Below, piece by piece: positions 29,984 to 42,000 of a stretch of DNA of 64,000 nucleotides. The notes under the pieces were generated by a model that saw nothing but the letters and a program-made list of their open reading frames with translations, did not search any database and was not told where the DNA came from. Numbering within the stretch: the first letter of the stretch is position 1; every line of letters begins with the position of its first letter. Location of the stretch: NCBI RefSeq assembly GCF_914767665.1, contig NC_059506.1, positions 5,394,001 to 5,458,000 of the forward strand. The letters are read 5' to 3'. This DNA is from Harmonia axyridis. Taxonomy: Eukaryota > Arthropoda > Insecta > Coleoptera > Coccinellidae. A program made the position numbers and the translations under genes.

Positions 29984-30862
29984 TATTATTATAAACAGAT
30001 ACTGAGATGAGGCCATATGGCCTATAAATCTCATACAAAAAAGAAAAATAAACACCTTAGGAGATAAATGTAAGAAACAAAACAAAAAACATTCTAAGCA
30101 AAAATAGAGTCTAGTCTGTTTTTGAACGAATTCACACTCTCAGCACCCACGACACTCTCCGGTAAAGAGTTCCACCTACCGAATACCCGATTCGGCAGGA
30201 AAGACTCTCTCGCACGTGTACGAAACACCTCGTGGTATAACTAACTTTCGTTCATCATAAAGATGTCAGCGAGATCACCACCAATAAAATTGTTTAAGAT
30301 GCGATAAGTCACAATCAAGTCACCCCGGACACGACGGTCACTAAAACTACTCAACCGGAACATCTGCAGTCTCTCCTCGTAAGATGGTAGAACTCGTCCA
30401 AAAGGAATCCTGGTTGCAGAGCGCTGTATTCTCTCCAAACGTTGTTGATCACAAATCAGGTGAGGAGACCACGTGGGGCCGGCGTGTTCGAGAATCGGTC
30501 GGATGTAGGTTACATAAAGCTGCCTGCAAGTGACAATCGAACATCTGGGAAACACCCGCCGAATCAGGTACAACATCTTACTGGCTCTAGAGACTAAATT
30601 ATCCACATGGGCAGACCAGGAGAGATCCTCTGTAATTATGACACCAAGGTCATTATGCTGCCTGCATGACTCCAGAACACGGCCATCAAAAAAGTATTGA
30701 TGCCTCAGGTTGTATCCACCAAGATGAAGGACCTTGCATTTATCCACGTTCAGAGGGAGGAGCCATTGGTGACACCACCCATCCAACCGCACCAGATCAC
30801 CTCGAAGGACATCAGGAAAGCGTGCATCATAAAATGATTTGATATCGTCTGCGTATTGGGAA
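29984..30862 (-). mobile_element. 5'-truncated LINE (family E) inside the R2-like element
   Basis: 879 bp with the 6-bp target duplication CAGTAT (29978-29983 and 30863-30868). It starts within the reverse transcriptase active site (QYADDIKSFYDARF) and reads through DGWCHQWLLPLNVDKCKVLH and DLGVIITEDLSWSAHVDNL to HAGPTWSP. The ORF is broken by a stop near 30241 and resumes as NSLPESVVGAESVNSFKNRL. It ends in ATAATAATA. CR1/jockey group, truncated as is usual for incomplete reverse transcription. Confidence 0.85.
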
Positions 30863-30868
30863 CAGTAT

Positions 30869-31976
30869 ATGGCTGTTTTTTCTTAAAAGGGACAACCGCT
30901 AAGGTTAGAGAGGTGCATTTTTCGGGGTTCAGCGTGAGAGATCGGTCATCGAAGAATTTACATGCATACTTAAGGAGAAACTGTGCGTCCTTGGTATTTT
31001 CGGCCATTAGGAGGAGATCGTCAGCGTATCCCAAAACCGACAGGTTGGTCTCGCCAATCTGGATACCCTTCCTGATCTTTAGCGAGGTCGTTAGTTCGTC
31101 CAAGATCATATTGAGCAGAATCGGCGATAGGGGGTCACCCTGCTTGACACATCTACAAATATTCACTGAGCCAACCTCCATCCCCGCACAAAATACAGTA
31201 GTCTTCTGGTCTTCGAAGTTTGCCATTACGTATTCCGACGTGCTTTCATCTATTCTGAATCTCCGTAGCGCTCTCCGGATGGACGAGTGAAAGACGCTGT
31301 CAAATGCCTTCTTCAAGTCTAAGGTTATTAAAGTTGTTGGTTTTCCTGACTTCCTTCTACCCTTTATGATTGTCTGGAGGGTAATGATGTTAGCAAAGCA
31401 TCCGTCTACGCTAGTAAATCCTCTCTGATACTCATCTAAGCCAATCGCCCCAGATAACCTCTTAGCCATTATTTTATTAATAGTTCTTAGGAGAATAGAT
31501 GTTACAGCAATAGGACGCCAATTATTAACGTTTTCCCTGTCTTGATCACCCTTTGGGATCAAAACCGTTCTGCTGGTGCGCAGCATCTTCGGGACATATC
31601 TAGACAGCAGCATCAGGTTGAAAGAGAACTCTAAGATGTGCACCAGGATTTTTCTGAGACGCGCAGAGTCTATGCCGTCCGGGCCAGCTGATGTGTTCCC
31701 GAATTCCTTAATCGTCTCTAAGATGGTAGCTGAGTCGATGGGGCTGTATACCATGCATTGATCTACTTTTGCATCAGTTATTGGAGCGCTGTCTCTTAGT
31801 GGTCTTGTCTCAAAAATTCTCTTGTATTCACATATGATATCCTCCCTCTTGCGGGCCAGAATGCTCACCGTCCAGAACCTCCAACTGCTCTCTATTCGTC
31901 CGAAATTTATGCTGCATGAGTTTGAATTGAAGAGCTCTCCTCCTACTTCTTCCACCTTCTTGAGTTGAGGTTTCAC
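30869..31976 (-). pseudogene. Reverse transcriptase of the R2-like element
   Basis: Motifs on the minus strand: STSAGPDG-like TSAGPDGIDSARL, TVLIPKGDQDRENVNNWRPI, the R2 hallmark YQRGFTSVDGCFANI, LITLDLKKAFDSV, VKQGDPLSPILLN and the active site LGYADDLLLMAE. The frame runs on artificially into LINE E. The start shown is the first Met of the open stretch, not a true start; the region 31977-32244 continues the protein in another frame. Confidence 0.85.
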
Positions 31977-32945
31977 TAGCCCTCAAAGGTCCACCACCCG
32001 ACTGTCTGCCGTATTTACGGCAAATCTCAGCCACCCAGTCATCAAACGCCCCCCTGAAGCCATCCACCTTAATACACACGAGCCGACAGATCTCGATCGC
32101 TCTTGTATCGTCATAAGCGACGCACATTTGCAGGAGATGCCTTAACAATGGATCCCCTGCCTCTTGCGGAATCTCATCGGAGCCGCGCTCCTGCTGAATG
32201 GGCTCAATCTGCCTAGGAACTCCACCCTCGGACATGGTTTGCACACTTCAGGGGGATCTCGAAGCCTCATCCGGCTCCACCACACCGACAACGGAGGCCG
32301 GAACAGGCAGTCGTATATCGGGCGGATTGTAAACAAATTCCTCGGGCTCAATTCTCACCTCAAGCGGAGACCCAACATCGTCCCCGTATGGCGCAGGGGA
32401 AACGGACTCCGCACGCTCCGACAATGCCCGATCTCTTGCAGCAAAAAGCGCCCTAGCACCGATAGGATTAGAGTGAGCTCTAGACCTGGTGTTCGGTCTA
32501 GAGGGACCAGCCGACAATAAGTTCTCTTTTGTGATGAGGACTTGATTTTCCATCTCACGTTTGATGCGTTCTAGGGTATTTTTGTACTGCATTCCATACC
32601 GCTTTTTCCTTTTATCCTCTCTAGGTCTATCGATCCTAGATGCCAGATAGTCCAGAAGTCCATCCCCCTCATAGGTGGCCTCCAGCCTTGCCATCTCTTC
32701 ATTTTCGCCGTCCGTCCAAAATAGACAACGACTGCTGGACTCTACCTCTATGTATAACTCCTGGTTGTATTCTTGTGGATGGGCCATGGAAAGATGTTTC
32801 CTCATGACCATATAGTTTTTGTTAGGCCGCAGTACTGGCATAGCCAGTCAGGGCAGTCCTCATTGGGTGGCCCTCGGCAGTATTTCCTTTTATGATCTTT
32901 TAGACCCCTTTCCGTGACGTAGGACTTGCCGCATATACATGGATG
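31828..32945 (-). pseudogene. N-terminal region of the R2-like ORF with zinc fingers
   Basis: On the minus strand 32945-32870 encodes CICGKSYVTERGLKDHKRKYC, a C2H2 finger. A second finger (LCQYCGLTKTIW ... KHLSMAHP) is split by a frameshift near 32815. The following open stretches (32841-32248 and 32244-31828) are acidic and Arg-rich linker sequence (for example RPREDKRKKRYGMQYKNTLE). N-terminal fingers of R2-type proteins bind the target DNA. Confidence 0.65.
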
Positions 32946-33250
32946 CATACTGTGTTCGCAGCTATGCGGGACAACAATAAAATTCTCACACCAGCAATGA
33001 ATAAAATCAAATTTTTAACAATTTACGAATACACACAAAAATCACGTCCACAACGTTTAGATCTCTCACACAAATTATTATCCGCAGGTTGTGTGACACG
33101 GGTGCCAGGGAAGGGAAGCAACGTCGGCGGGCAGCCGTCAACTGAGGGCACATGAGGATCAAGACTGACTTTGATAATTAACCTCCCGCAGTCGTCGTGC
33201 TCGCTTGTATGTCGTTTGTTAGGCTCATTTCCAGACATCCAAAGCGCCGT

Positions 33251-34049
33251 AGGGCTCCCACCCTAGGTAGACGTCGCCAATACGTCCGGCCAAGTGCCCT
33301 CCCTCCAGTCAGGGGCAAATCCAACGAGCCGTCTAAAAAACTCCTCCCGGGGCGTCAGAGCTAATGCGCATGGGTCCCAAAAGAAAGAGCCGAACCCCAG
33401 CTCTCCAATGAGCCCCATCTTGTTCAAATCGGACAAGCCGTTCTTGAGTTATGTGAGGGTTAGGTGTCGATTTGGAAGGGTTCGCTAACGCACCTAACTA
33501 ATCCTACCAAACTGGAGAGCATACTTAACTTTTTGTTGCAGGTCCTCCACATCCGGATTATAGCTGATTATCGCTCACTCAGGTCCTTATGATGTTGTGG
33601 ACTATCTCCCAAATTGATCCAAGAACTGCCATGTCCATAAATTTGACAATTTTATCTTCTCTCCATTGCGCCGTCGCAGAACGCCAGGACATATGTCCAA
33701 TGATCTCAGCTGCCCAATCGTTTTTGAATTTCCCAGAAAGGCCTATTGGGCTGGTTGTTATAGCCGATTTTGCAATATTCCACTTTTAGTTAGTGCCAGT
33801 GTACATGGAGGGACACACTTTTGGCCGGGGCAGTATATATTCCGCGATAAACAGCGTTCTCTCGGTTTTTATATTAACAATAATCGAGGTAAATGAGATT
33901 TCAATTGAAAATGATGATTTGATTTTAATTCATAATTCAATTTCTATTTGATGGATTTTGAAGATTTCTACGAAAACTTTTAGATGGAAAAATGCAGATT
34001 TTTGTGATGGTGTTTCTGTTCTTGGAAATGCCTTTATAGCGAAGCTAGG

Positions 34050-34086
<37 letters not shown>

Positions 34087-34177
34087 TTTTTTTTAATTAC
34101 ATCGTGTACTCCTGCCAATTCAAATAATTTTGACTAGAAAAAGTACGTTGTTTCTTTAAATGTGATTTTTAGTATCT
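33251..34177. other. GC-richer block, probably 5' leader of the R2-like element
   Basis: 33251-33560 is clearly more GC-rich than its surroundings and contains several stems on the minus strand, for example GGGGC...GCCCC around GAGAGC...GCTCTT. It may be the element's 5' untranslated region. From 33560 to 33800 a minus-strand frame (FKNDWAAEIIGHMSWRSATAQ) is readable but unidentified. 33800-34177 shows nothing recognisable. Confidence 0.4.
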
Positions 34178-34179
34178 AC

Positions 34180-35151
34180 AGGGTGTCCCATAAGTGGCAC
34201 GTCACAGTGACACCGGAGGTAAGTCAGCTAAAGAGGGACCTAACCAGCCTAACATGACCCCAGTAAAAGTTGCATGGTTTTCGAGTTATTACCAAATTAC
34301 GTTTTTTAGTGAATTTTCACCTTTTTTAACATTGTCAGGGTCAGAATTCCGCTGGAAAGCTCTCGAAGCTTATTTTTTTTTGTTGTAATGGAATCTTAAA
34401 TAGTTATTTAAGATGACATGAGTATGATTCTGTCAAAAAGTTATGTGGATTTCCGTAAATTAATGGATAAATCTTGATTTCAATTGCTAGCAAAATGAGA
34501 ACTTCGACTTTGGACACCTGCTGTGAAAAAAAATCCTTGAAACAAAACGAGCAAGTAACATCAAAAAATTGGGCATTTTAGACAGATTTAGAAATGGTAC
34601 AATACACGAATCTTTTGTCCATAAAACTAGGTATTTTCATCATTTTACCGATGCCCTACTTAACTAAGTTGAAACTAGGAACCCCGCTATCAGGTAATTT
34701 TGCCGCTTGCTATGACATTACATTTGATACCGGGCTTTGTTATTATTTGTTAAAGTCACAATAGGGAAAAAGATGGATTAGGGGAAGCGAAAAAGGAATA
34801 TTATTGAAAAAATAGGTAAATTAATTAAAAACAGACTTAACTTTCGATTATTTATTTAATTCTTAAATCTAACTTACAGTAAGTAAATGTTCAAACTGTT
34901 TCCCTCGGACTCTAATGCATAAATGACACCGTTTTATAAAATTACGATTCAATTTTCTTAAACTAATTTCCGATATGGCCCGGGCTGCGTCGAGTGAACG
35001 CGTATTCGACGCAAAATTCACTAAAAAACGTAATTTGGTAATAACTCGAAAACCATGCAACTTTTACTGGGGTCATGTTAGGCTGGTTAGGTCCCTCTTT
35101 AGCTGACCTACCTCCGGTGTCACTGTGACGTGCCACTTATGGGACACCCTG
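34180..35151 (-). mobile_element. Mariner-type non-autonomous element with 135-bp inverted repeats
   Basis: Flanked by TA (34178-34179, 35152-35153). Both ends read CAGGGTGTCCCATAAGTGGC and stay complementary for about 135 bp. The minus-strand frame 35060-34869 ends LRKLNRNFIKRCHLCIRVRG...FEHLL, the usual C-terminus of this transposase group, so the element is an internal deletion of an autonomous parent. Confidence 0.85.
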
Positions 35152-35153
35152 TA

Positions 35154-35394
35154 TTTCTGAATTGTTTCTAATCCTCTAAGTGGCTCTGACAAGCTCCACC
35201 CCATCCAACTATTCCATAACTCATTTGTGATGCTACCAGAGCCTTGTAAAATATCTTTAAATATTTGATGTCGTTTATCAGATTGCGTAAGTGTTTAAAC
35301 TTGGATAGCAATTCTCTTATTTTATTAGTTAAATTTTTGATGTTTGTCCCATTTCAGCTGCTGGTCTATTGTGACTCCTAGGTCACATCTATAT
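35154..35394. other. Short interval, no feature recognised
   Basis: No coding frame or repeat structure recognised. Confidence 0.35.
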
Positions 35395-36165
35395 TATTAT
35401 ATAGGTTCGATATATCGAAAAATCGATATTTTTTTCAGAAAATTTTCCATAAACAACGTCGATATTTTTAATTCCGATACTATCGATTGTCGATATTTTC
35501 AACCGATTCTATCGATATATTTAGGTATATCGATTTCAGAGTATCAAATTCGATATTTTTTCATATTTCGCCTTATGATTTCGACCTCACGAAACATATT
35601 ATACTCTAGTTCCATTAGTCGAAAAACCTGATTTAGCGGACTATAAAATAAATATCGAATATTTTCGATATATAATTCAGTTTTTAAATTCTAAACATTG
35701 AAAATAAAAAATTATGACTCAATATTGCTGAGAGCTAAAGAAATAAATAAAAACAATAAAATAGGAATATTATTCAACGGCCGCTTTCGAATATCTTTCT
35801 GTGTTTTCAACTGGTTCTGGTTAGATAAATTAGAATTTTTGACTAATGCAACTAGATCATAATATGTTTCGTGTGGTCGAATTCATAATGCGAAATATTA
35901 AAAAATATTCAATTGGATGCTCTAAAATAAATATCGATATGTAGAATTGCAAAACTCTGAAATTCTGCTTAACGAAAATACTCCATAAAAATGGGAGCAA
36001 ACTACTAAATATGTCGTTTTCAACTGAATCTACTCATCTGAATCTTATTATTCTCCTCTATGATAGAAAAACTTTATTGAATTCAACAGAATTTTCGCAC
36101 ACCAAAATATTACAGAGATATATCGATAAATATCGATATTTTTAGTCTCACATATTTCGATAGGC
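35395..36165. repeat. Region dense in ATCGATAT/TATCGATA motifs
   Basis: Many copies of ATCGATAT, TATCGATA or single-base variants are scattered here, densest at 35400-35580 and again near 36115-36165, with AT-rich sequence between. The motif resembles the DREF-binding TATCGATA element of insect promoters, and also subterminal repeats of a DNA transposon. The broken THAP gene starts 180 bp downstream. Confidence 0.55.
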
Positions 36166-36341
36166 GAATCAACATAAGCGCTACGCCACCTGGTGACAAT
36201 CAGAGTAACTAGAAATGTTGACATGGTTCCTGCCTCAAAAGTAATCAGTCCTATTCATTCCTCTGAGGTTCTTCCATTTTGCTTTGTTTTTGTATGATAT
36301 TCTACAAATATTTATATATTTTTTAAATAATTTCAGTAGTT

Positions 36342-37290
36342 ATGAGTCGTTTGAATCGCTATTGTTCAGTTCCTCAGTGTTCTTCTTGAGAAAAAAAGTT
36401 CAAATATCAAGTTCCACGCTTTCCCTCAAACTGGTAAAGTAAAGTGCTGATGGATCGACAAAAAGCTTGGCAACTGATATTCAAAATCGATAAACCAGTG
36501 ACAAGAAATATATGAAAGTATGTTCCCTGCATTTTATCGATGATGATTATTTATATCGAGGTAAGCACTGATAGCACATGAAATTTTAGATTATATTTAT
36601 GGGGATAATAATAATAATCGTTAACAGATTCCAGTTCTACACAGAAAAAATTTTTGAAAAAAACTGCTTGTCCTTCCAGAAATCTTCCTGTTGGATCTAC
36701 TACCACAAAGGAAGAACCTAAATGTTCTAGTAGTAGATCTGAAAGATTGAAACAAAGAGAAACTTGTTGCTGAAGAATGCTCTTGTGAAGAAATCGAACC
36801 TGCTCTACAATCTACTTCCCAAGATGAAATCGAAGGTAGCACAAGGTCTATTACAGCTTCTTCAGGGTCAGCCTGATTATAATGGGCCTAAAACTTTTAA
36901 GGATTTCGAAGTGCAAGTGAATACTCCTAAAGTATCTTCTTTGTGTGACCTGATAACAACAGATAGTGCTCTAAAAAGTTTTACTGGTCTCAATAATATG
37001 AAACTATTAGATACAATAGTAAAAGCAGTACAATCTATTTACAGTGATTAAAAATCACATCGTTTAACAATCAAGCAGCGTATTGTTTTAGTTTTAACAA
37101 AATTGAAATGTGATCTTTCATATGTGACATTATCTGTTTTATTTGGCATTTCACAAGAATTGTGCCAAAGATACATTGTCTTTAAATCTAAGGTATCTTT
37201 ACACAATATTGGAAAAATTCCTCAGAAATATTTGGACAGGTACTCTGAAATTCTATATATTTTTTTTCAGGGCACACTGACTTCTCTATA
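36342..37290 (+). pseudogene. THAP domain plus helix-turn-helix gene, probably of transposon origin
   Basis: Exon 1 (36342-36560) starts MSRLNRYCSVPQCSS and ends KVCSLHFIDDDYLYR, giving the C-x4-C ... C-x2-H pattern of a THAP zinc finger, but an in-frame stop follows CSS and at least one indel shifts the frame. It ends at a good donor (GAG|GTAAGC). A 67-bp intron ends TTAACAG at 36627. Exon 2 continues to LITTDSALKSFTGLNNMKLL and, after a TAA at 37049, HRLTIKQRIVLVLTKLKCDL...LFGISQELC, a helix-turn-helix as in DDE_Tnp_4 (PIF-Harbinger/ISL2EU-type) transposases. The catalytic domain is absent. A decayed domesticated gene cannot be excluded. Confidence 0.7.
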
Positions 37291-37479
37291 AAATCTTAAT
37301 TATTTTATAATAGTCGTCTAATATGCCGAATATATTTTCAAAATAAATACATTTCATAAGTGAAATATTTCCAATTGAATTCTCATTATTTTTGATGATT
37401 CATTAGTCAAGCAATGATATAATTCGATAAATAGGTATCAATATGAGTAGTTCTAAGTAACCTAGTTATATAAATTTAT
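37291..37479. other. Short interval up to the BEL element 2 insertion
   Basis: AT-rich, no feature. TTTAT at 37475-37479 is the left copy of the BEL target duplication. Confidence 0.5.
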
Positions 37480-37965
37480 TAATTGTCCGCAAAAGGGGTT
37501 TGCGGTCAATTTCAGATGAATTTTGCTACTAATATTGAACAACCAGAAAATTGTGAAATGTAACTTACCCCAACGGGCTGCAGAAGAAACCTAGGCGAAT
37601 CACCGCTAATCTGGTTCCAAAAAGGAGGTTTCAAGGAAGGGAATTCAGGGGAATTTACCTCCCTTAAGTACCTATGGCTTCACCTGGTTGATGATAAATT
37701 CAGGGCACTTCACGAATAGTTGCCCAATATTATTTTGTTCACTAACACTAGTAGATGACGAAGCAGAAGATAGATGAAAATAAATCAAACTTAATTATGA
37801 TTATTTATCAGAAGATTAATTGATTTGTCTCTTTTGAAACTTTTCTATTTAGCACGTACGATCGATATTGAAAATCTGTTCTGTTTCTCCGCTGACAGCC
37901 GATACGAAATCAGATTCTACCGGGGTCGTTCGAGAAGAAATACGACCGTAGTTCACGACTGAACA
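37480..37965 (-). repeat. 3' LTR of BEL element 2
   Basis: 486 bp, from TAATTGTCCGC to CGACTGAACA on the plus strand (TG...TA borders on the element strand). Identical by eye to 44060-44545. Confidence 0.93.
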
Positions 37966-38043
37966 TGCCGCCCGCCCTGAAGTGTCCCTTCAGTAAGATA
38001 ACTGAACTGAAGAAGTGAACAGACGAAATAATTCAGGAGCAAT

Positions 38044-39048
38044 CTACTGAGTTGGAAGAGGACACAATTTAACGACTGGTCGCCGAATTGTCCCAGACGC
38101 AGTGGCAACATCAGCAACGCGGGTTGTGGAATCAGTTCCCGGAAAAACAGATGATATACGACCGATAGACCACTTTAGAGGAGGAAGATTGTCATCCCGA
38201 ATGACGACAACGGTACCTGGAAGGATAGAAGTAGATGGGTGTAACCATTTGTGACGTTGCTGCAAGGTGTGCAGGTACTCCGTACGCCAACGCTTCCAGA
38301 AGTCCTGCTGAAATCGTTGGACTAGTTGCCAGCGAGACAGACGGTTTACTGATACGGAACTCACATCGTTATCAGGAGGAGCGGTGAGGGAGCGAAAAAC
38401 CAAAAAATGCCCTGGTGTGAGAGCTTCAAAATCAGAAGGATCAGACGAAGGGAGATACAGAGGACGAGAGTTGAGAATTGCCTCCACCTGAGTACAGACG
38501 GTGAGAAACTCCTCGTACGTGAGTTTTTGCTCGCCGATAACGCGAGTGAGATGATGCTTAGCAGATTTGACAGCAGCCTCCCAAAGGCCGCCAAAGTGAG
38601 GGCTGGAAGGAGGTATGAATCGCCAGTCAGTGCCAGAGGAAGAGGCGGCATCACACAGACTTTGTTGATGTTGTGGAGCAGCCAATAAGCGGCCAAGGTC
38701 ACGAAGGTAATTATGCGCACCCACGAAGTTGGTCCCGTTATCCGAAAAGATAACAGAAGGATGACCTCGGCGTGCAACAAAGCGACGATAAGCAGCAATG
38801 AAAGCTGAAGTGGATAGCTCAGACGCTAACTCTAGGTGAACCGCTTTAGTAGTGAAACAGATGAAGACGACTAGATATGCTTTGGTGCTGACGGCTCCGC
38901 GCAGTCGCGCACTCGTCACGTAAAATGGACCGGCGTAGTCAACGCCAGTGGTAAGAAAAGCCATAGCAGAAGATAACCGCTCAGGCGGAAGATTGCCCAT
39001 TGGCTGAATGAGAGGACGAGGTTTGCAGGAGAAGCATCGGTTACATTT
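38044..39048 (-). CDS. BEL 2 Pol, C-terminal part: integrase
   Basis: In the same frame as the upstream Pol block, after the TGA at 39051-39049. It opens with the CxxC half of the integrase zinc-binding domain (CNRCF) followed by PMGNLPPERL. The catalytic triad is visible as GVDYAGPFYV (Asp), VIFSDNGTNFVG (Asp) and GGLWEAAVKSAK (Glu). The C-terminal region (LPGTVVVIRDDNLPPLKWSIG) is the DUF5641-type tail of Pao integrases. The first ATG in this block is at 39000, so the integrase alone would lack its zinc domain if translation restarted there. Confidence 0.88.
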   Translation of the reverse strand, partial: KCNRCFSCKPRPLIQPMGNLPPERLSSAMAFLTTGVDYAGPFYVTSARLRGAVSTKAYLVVFICFTTKAVHLELASELSTSAFIAAYRRFVARRGHPSVIFSDNGTNFVGAHNYLRDLGRLLAAPQHQQSLCDAASSSGTDWRFIPPSSPHFGGLWEAAVKSAKHHLTRVIGEQKLTYEEFLTVCTQVEAILNSRPLYLPSSDPSDFEALTPGHFLVFRSLTAPPDNDVSSVSVNRLSRWQLVQRFQQDFWKRWRTEYLHTLQQRHKWLHPSTSILPGTVVVIRDDNLPPLKWSIGRISSVFPGTDSTTRVADVATASGTIRRPVVKLCPLPTQ

Positions 39049-42000
39049 TCATAGACGGTTACGAACTACGTTGCGGCCATCCAAGATCCAGAACCGTCGA
39101 CGAATGAACGAATGCGTAGCTAAAGCACCGGCGTGAAGTAGACGATAATGGGCATCATCAATGATCAGATGCGTGAGATGATGATTTTTGGGTAGGAGAA
39201 CAGGATGTTTGTGTTTATAAGGTAGTAAGGAGGCTGAAAGGCGACCACCGACACGTATAAGTTCATGATTGTCGAGAAAGAGATGGAGTTTCATGACAAG
39301 CCGATGACGAGAAGAAGGTTTTTTAAGTTCAGCTAGCTCCTCAGCGAAATGCAGAGACTGAACTAGACGTATCAAACAAATTTCAGCTTCTTGAAGCTCA
39401 ATAGAGGAGAGGAAACCTGAGCGAGGGAAAGATGGACGACGGGCATTTACCATGAAACGTCGACAAAAGGCAGTTACGCGCTTGAGACGAAGATACGAAG
39501 AGAAACGTTCTATGAAGGTGGGTTCATTGGAAATGGCCGCTAACATTAAGGAGGAGATCGGCTTTGCTTCGTCGTCCACCTGTTCCGTTTGAGATGAATC
39601 GACAGAGGAAAGAGGCCACGAGGATGGGTCGAGAGACAACCAAGGAGGACCTCGCCACCACAATGGGTGGTGATGAATATCTGAGGGCATCAATCCTCGA
39701 GAGGCGCAATCAGCTGGATTGTCTTCAGATATCACATGCCTCCAGCAATTAGAAGGAATCAAATCCTGTATCTCAGCGACTCGATTGCCAACAAATGTCT
39801 TCCACCTGTGACTCTCACCACGGATCCACGACAAGGCAACGGAAGAATCGCAAAATGCAATATAGTCAGCACTCAGATTCTGTAAAACGCGGGTAGACAA
39901 ATGATGCATGAGTTTTGCGAGAAGATGGGCACCGCAGAGTTCTAGACGAGGCAGGGACATTGCCTTACAAGGAGAAATTTTGCATTTGGCCGCTAGAAGA
40001 GACACGTGGAATCGACCGGACGATGTAGGAGTGCTTAGGTAAACGACTGCAGCATAGCCGGATTCAGAAGCATCACAGAAGCCGATGAAGAGATGAGCAG
40101 AAGAAGAAACGGCAGGGAGAAATCGTGGTATGTGAAGCTCTGTCAAAGTGGGAAGCTGAGATTGAAACTGCAACCACCGGTTTTGAATCTCATTCGAGAG
40201 AGGTTGATCCCATTCTAGATGAAGTAGACAGAGCTGACGAAAGAAGATTTTGGCATAGAAAGTGACTGGAGTTAGCCATCCCAAAGGATCGAAGATTCTA
40301 GCCATCTGACTCAGCACATTCCGTTTGGTGACTGTCGTTGAGTTTAAACGGACGGAATAAAAGAAGTGATCAGATGCAGGATTCCATCCAAGTCCCAGAA
40401 TTTTGAGGCTTGGTTCACGGTCAAGAAGAAGGGGGTCAATAGAGGAGGATTCCCTACGATGATCAGATGGGATACCGTCCAGAAGAGGAAGATGATTAGT
40501 AGCCCATTTGCGTAGCTCAAAACCGCCCGCCATGAGCAGATCCTGAACTTGTTGACGTAACTCAAGACCTTCAGCCTCGGACGAACAACCTGTTAAGATG
40601 TCATCGACATAAATTTCATCTAGCAAAACCTGCCTAGCAGCAGGAAACTTGGGTCCGTCGTCCGAAGCTAGCTGTCGGAGGGTCCTAAGTGCCAAATAGG
40701 GAGCTGAAGAAACTCCATAAGTGACGGTGTTAAGGCGATAATATTGGAGAGGTTCCCGTTTAGAGAAACGCCAGACGATGCGTTGATAATCCCTCTGCTC
40801 AGGGCGTATCAGGATCTGTCGATACATCTGTCTAATATCAGCAGTAAAAACAAATTGATGTAGACGAAAACGAAGCAGAAGAGTGGAAATGTCCGCTTGC
40901 AACTTCGGGCCGGTAAGCAGAAGATCGTTGAGGGATTTCCCATTAGCAGATGCGCAAGAGGCGTTGAAGACAACTCGAATTTTAGTGGCAGGATCATCTG
41001 GACGGTGTACAGGATGATGAGGAATATAATAAGGTTCATATCGAGGATGGTCAAATGATTCAGGAACCAATTCCATGTGACCACTCGTGAGATAATCTCG
41101 CATAAACTCATGATAGGCGACACGAAGATCAGGGTTATTTTCCAGACGATGTTCTAACCGAAGAAACTGCCTAGTCGCCACATTGACAGAGGTACCCAGA
41201 CGATAAGATGACAAGGGCAGACCGACAGTGTATCTGCCAGTGGAGTCACGAGTGACTTCAGCGCGATACAGAACTTCACACTCCTTCTCAGCAGGGGTCA
41301 AAGGAAGCACGTCAGGTACTTTATCGAGTTCCCAAAAACGCCGAACGATGTTGACAAGTTCCTGATCTGAATGAGGCGGGGAGCTCAGAGTATCCGTGAT
41401 GACAGGAGAACTTATCACATCAGATGAAGGAGGACTTATCACCTGAGTTGATGAGATATGGGCAGAAGCATCAGAAGAATCAGTCTTGTCCGGAGGAACA
41501 TGACAGGCGGCCTCTGATAGAAGGACTTTCGGCTGAGAAGGGGATGGAGAAAACACAGCAGATGATGACCCTGCTGAAAATGAAGGAAAAGTGTTTTGAC
41601 TAGAGGCCTGATGATGAGAAGGTCGAATGCGACCATGAACAGTGGCCGGTGAAAAGGACACGTGTTTTGTCTTCCTTCGATGGCGAGCATACGGCCCATA
41701 AAGTACCCAACCTAAGGTGGTAGATAATGCACCTGGAAGCTCAGACGATGGGCACAACGTGCCAGGAAGAACTAGATGAGGAAGCACATCCGAGCCGATC
41801 AACATTCCGATGGCACGAGGAAGAAAAAAGAGTGGATCAGCCAGGCTGAGTTTCTGAAACTCAGGCCACCGGCCGTTGAATGCTTTGACAGGAAGGGGAT
41901 CTATTTGGCTGTCAATAACGTAAGCTTTGATGATAAGATTGGGAGGATCCCCTTGGTGATAGAGAGTGACGTATGCGTACCCCTGAATGCGAAACTGATC

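Larger units (their letters stand above)
29002..33250 (-). mobile_element. R2-like LINE with restriction-like endonuclease, decayed
   Basis: Read on the minus strand: a long 5' leader, N-terminal zinc fingers, a reverse transcriptase and a C-terminal restriction-like endonuclease, followed by a 3' region ending ...GAATAAAGATATT near 29002. No ribosomal DNA flanks are visible, so it is not at the classical R2 target. The polymerase thumb region between 30869 and 29983 is missing and a separate LINE sits at that junction. Frameshifts split the ORF into at least four pieces. Confidence 0.78.

Noticed and set aside
29002..33250. A true R2 element in a 28S rRNA gene
   Set aside because: No ribosomal sequence lies on either side; flanks are LINE debris and AT-rich DNA.
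33251..33560. HDV-like ribozyme at the 5' end of the R2-like element
   Set aside because: Some stems are visible but I could not build the nested double pseudoknot by hand; kept only as a test under the R2-like finding.
35395..36165. CRISPR-like or ordered regulatory array
   Set aside because: The motifs are irregularly spaced, there are no uniform spacers, and the genome is eukaryotic.
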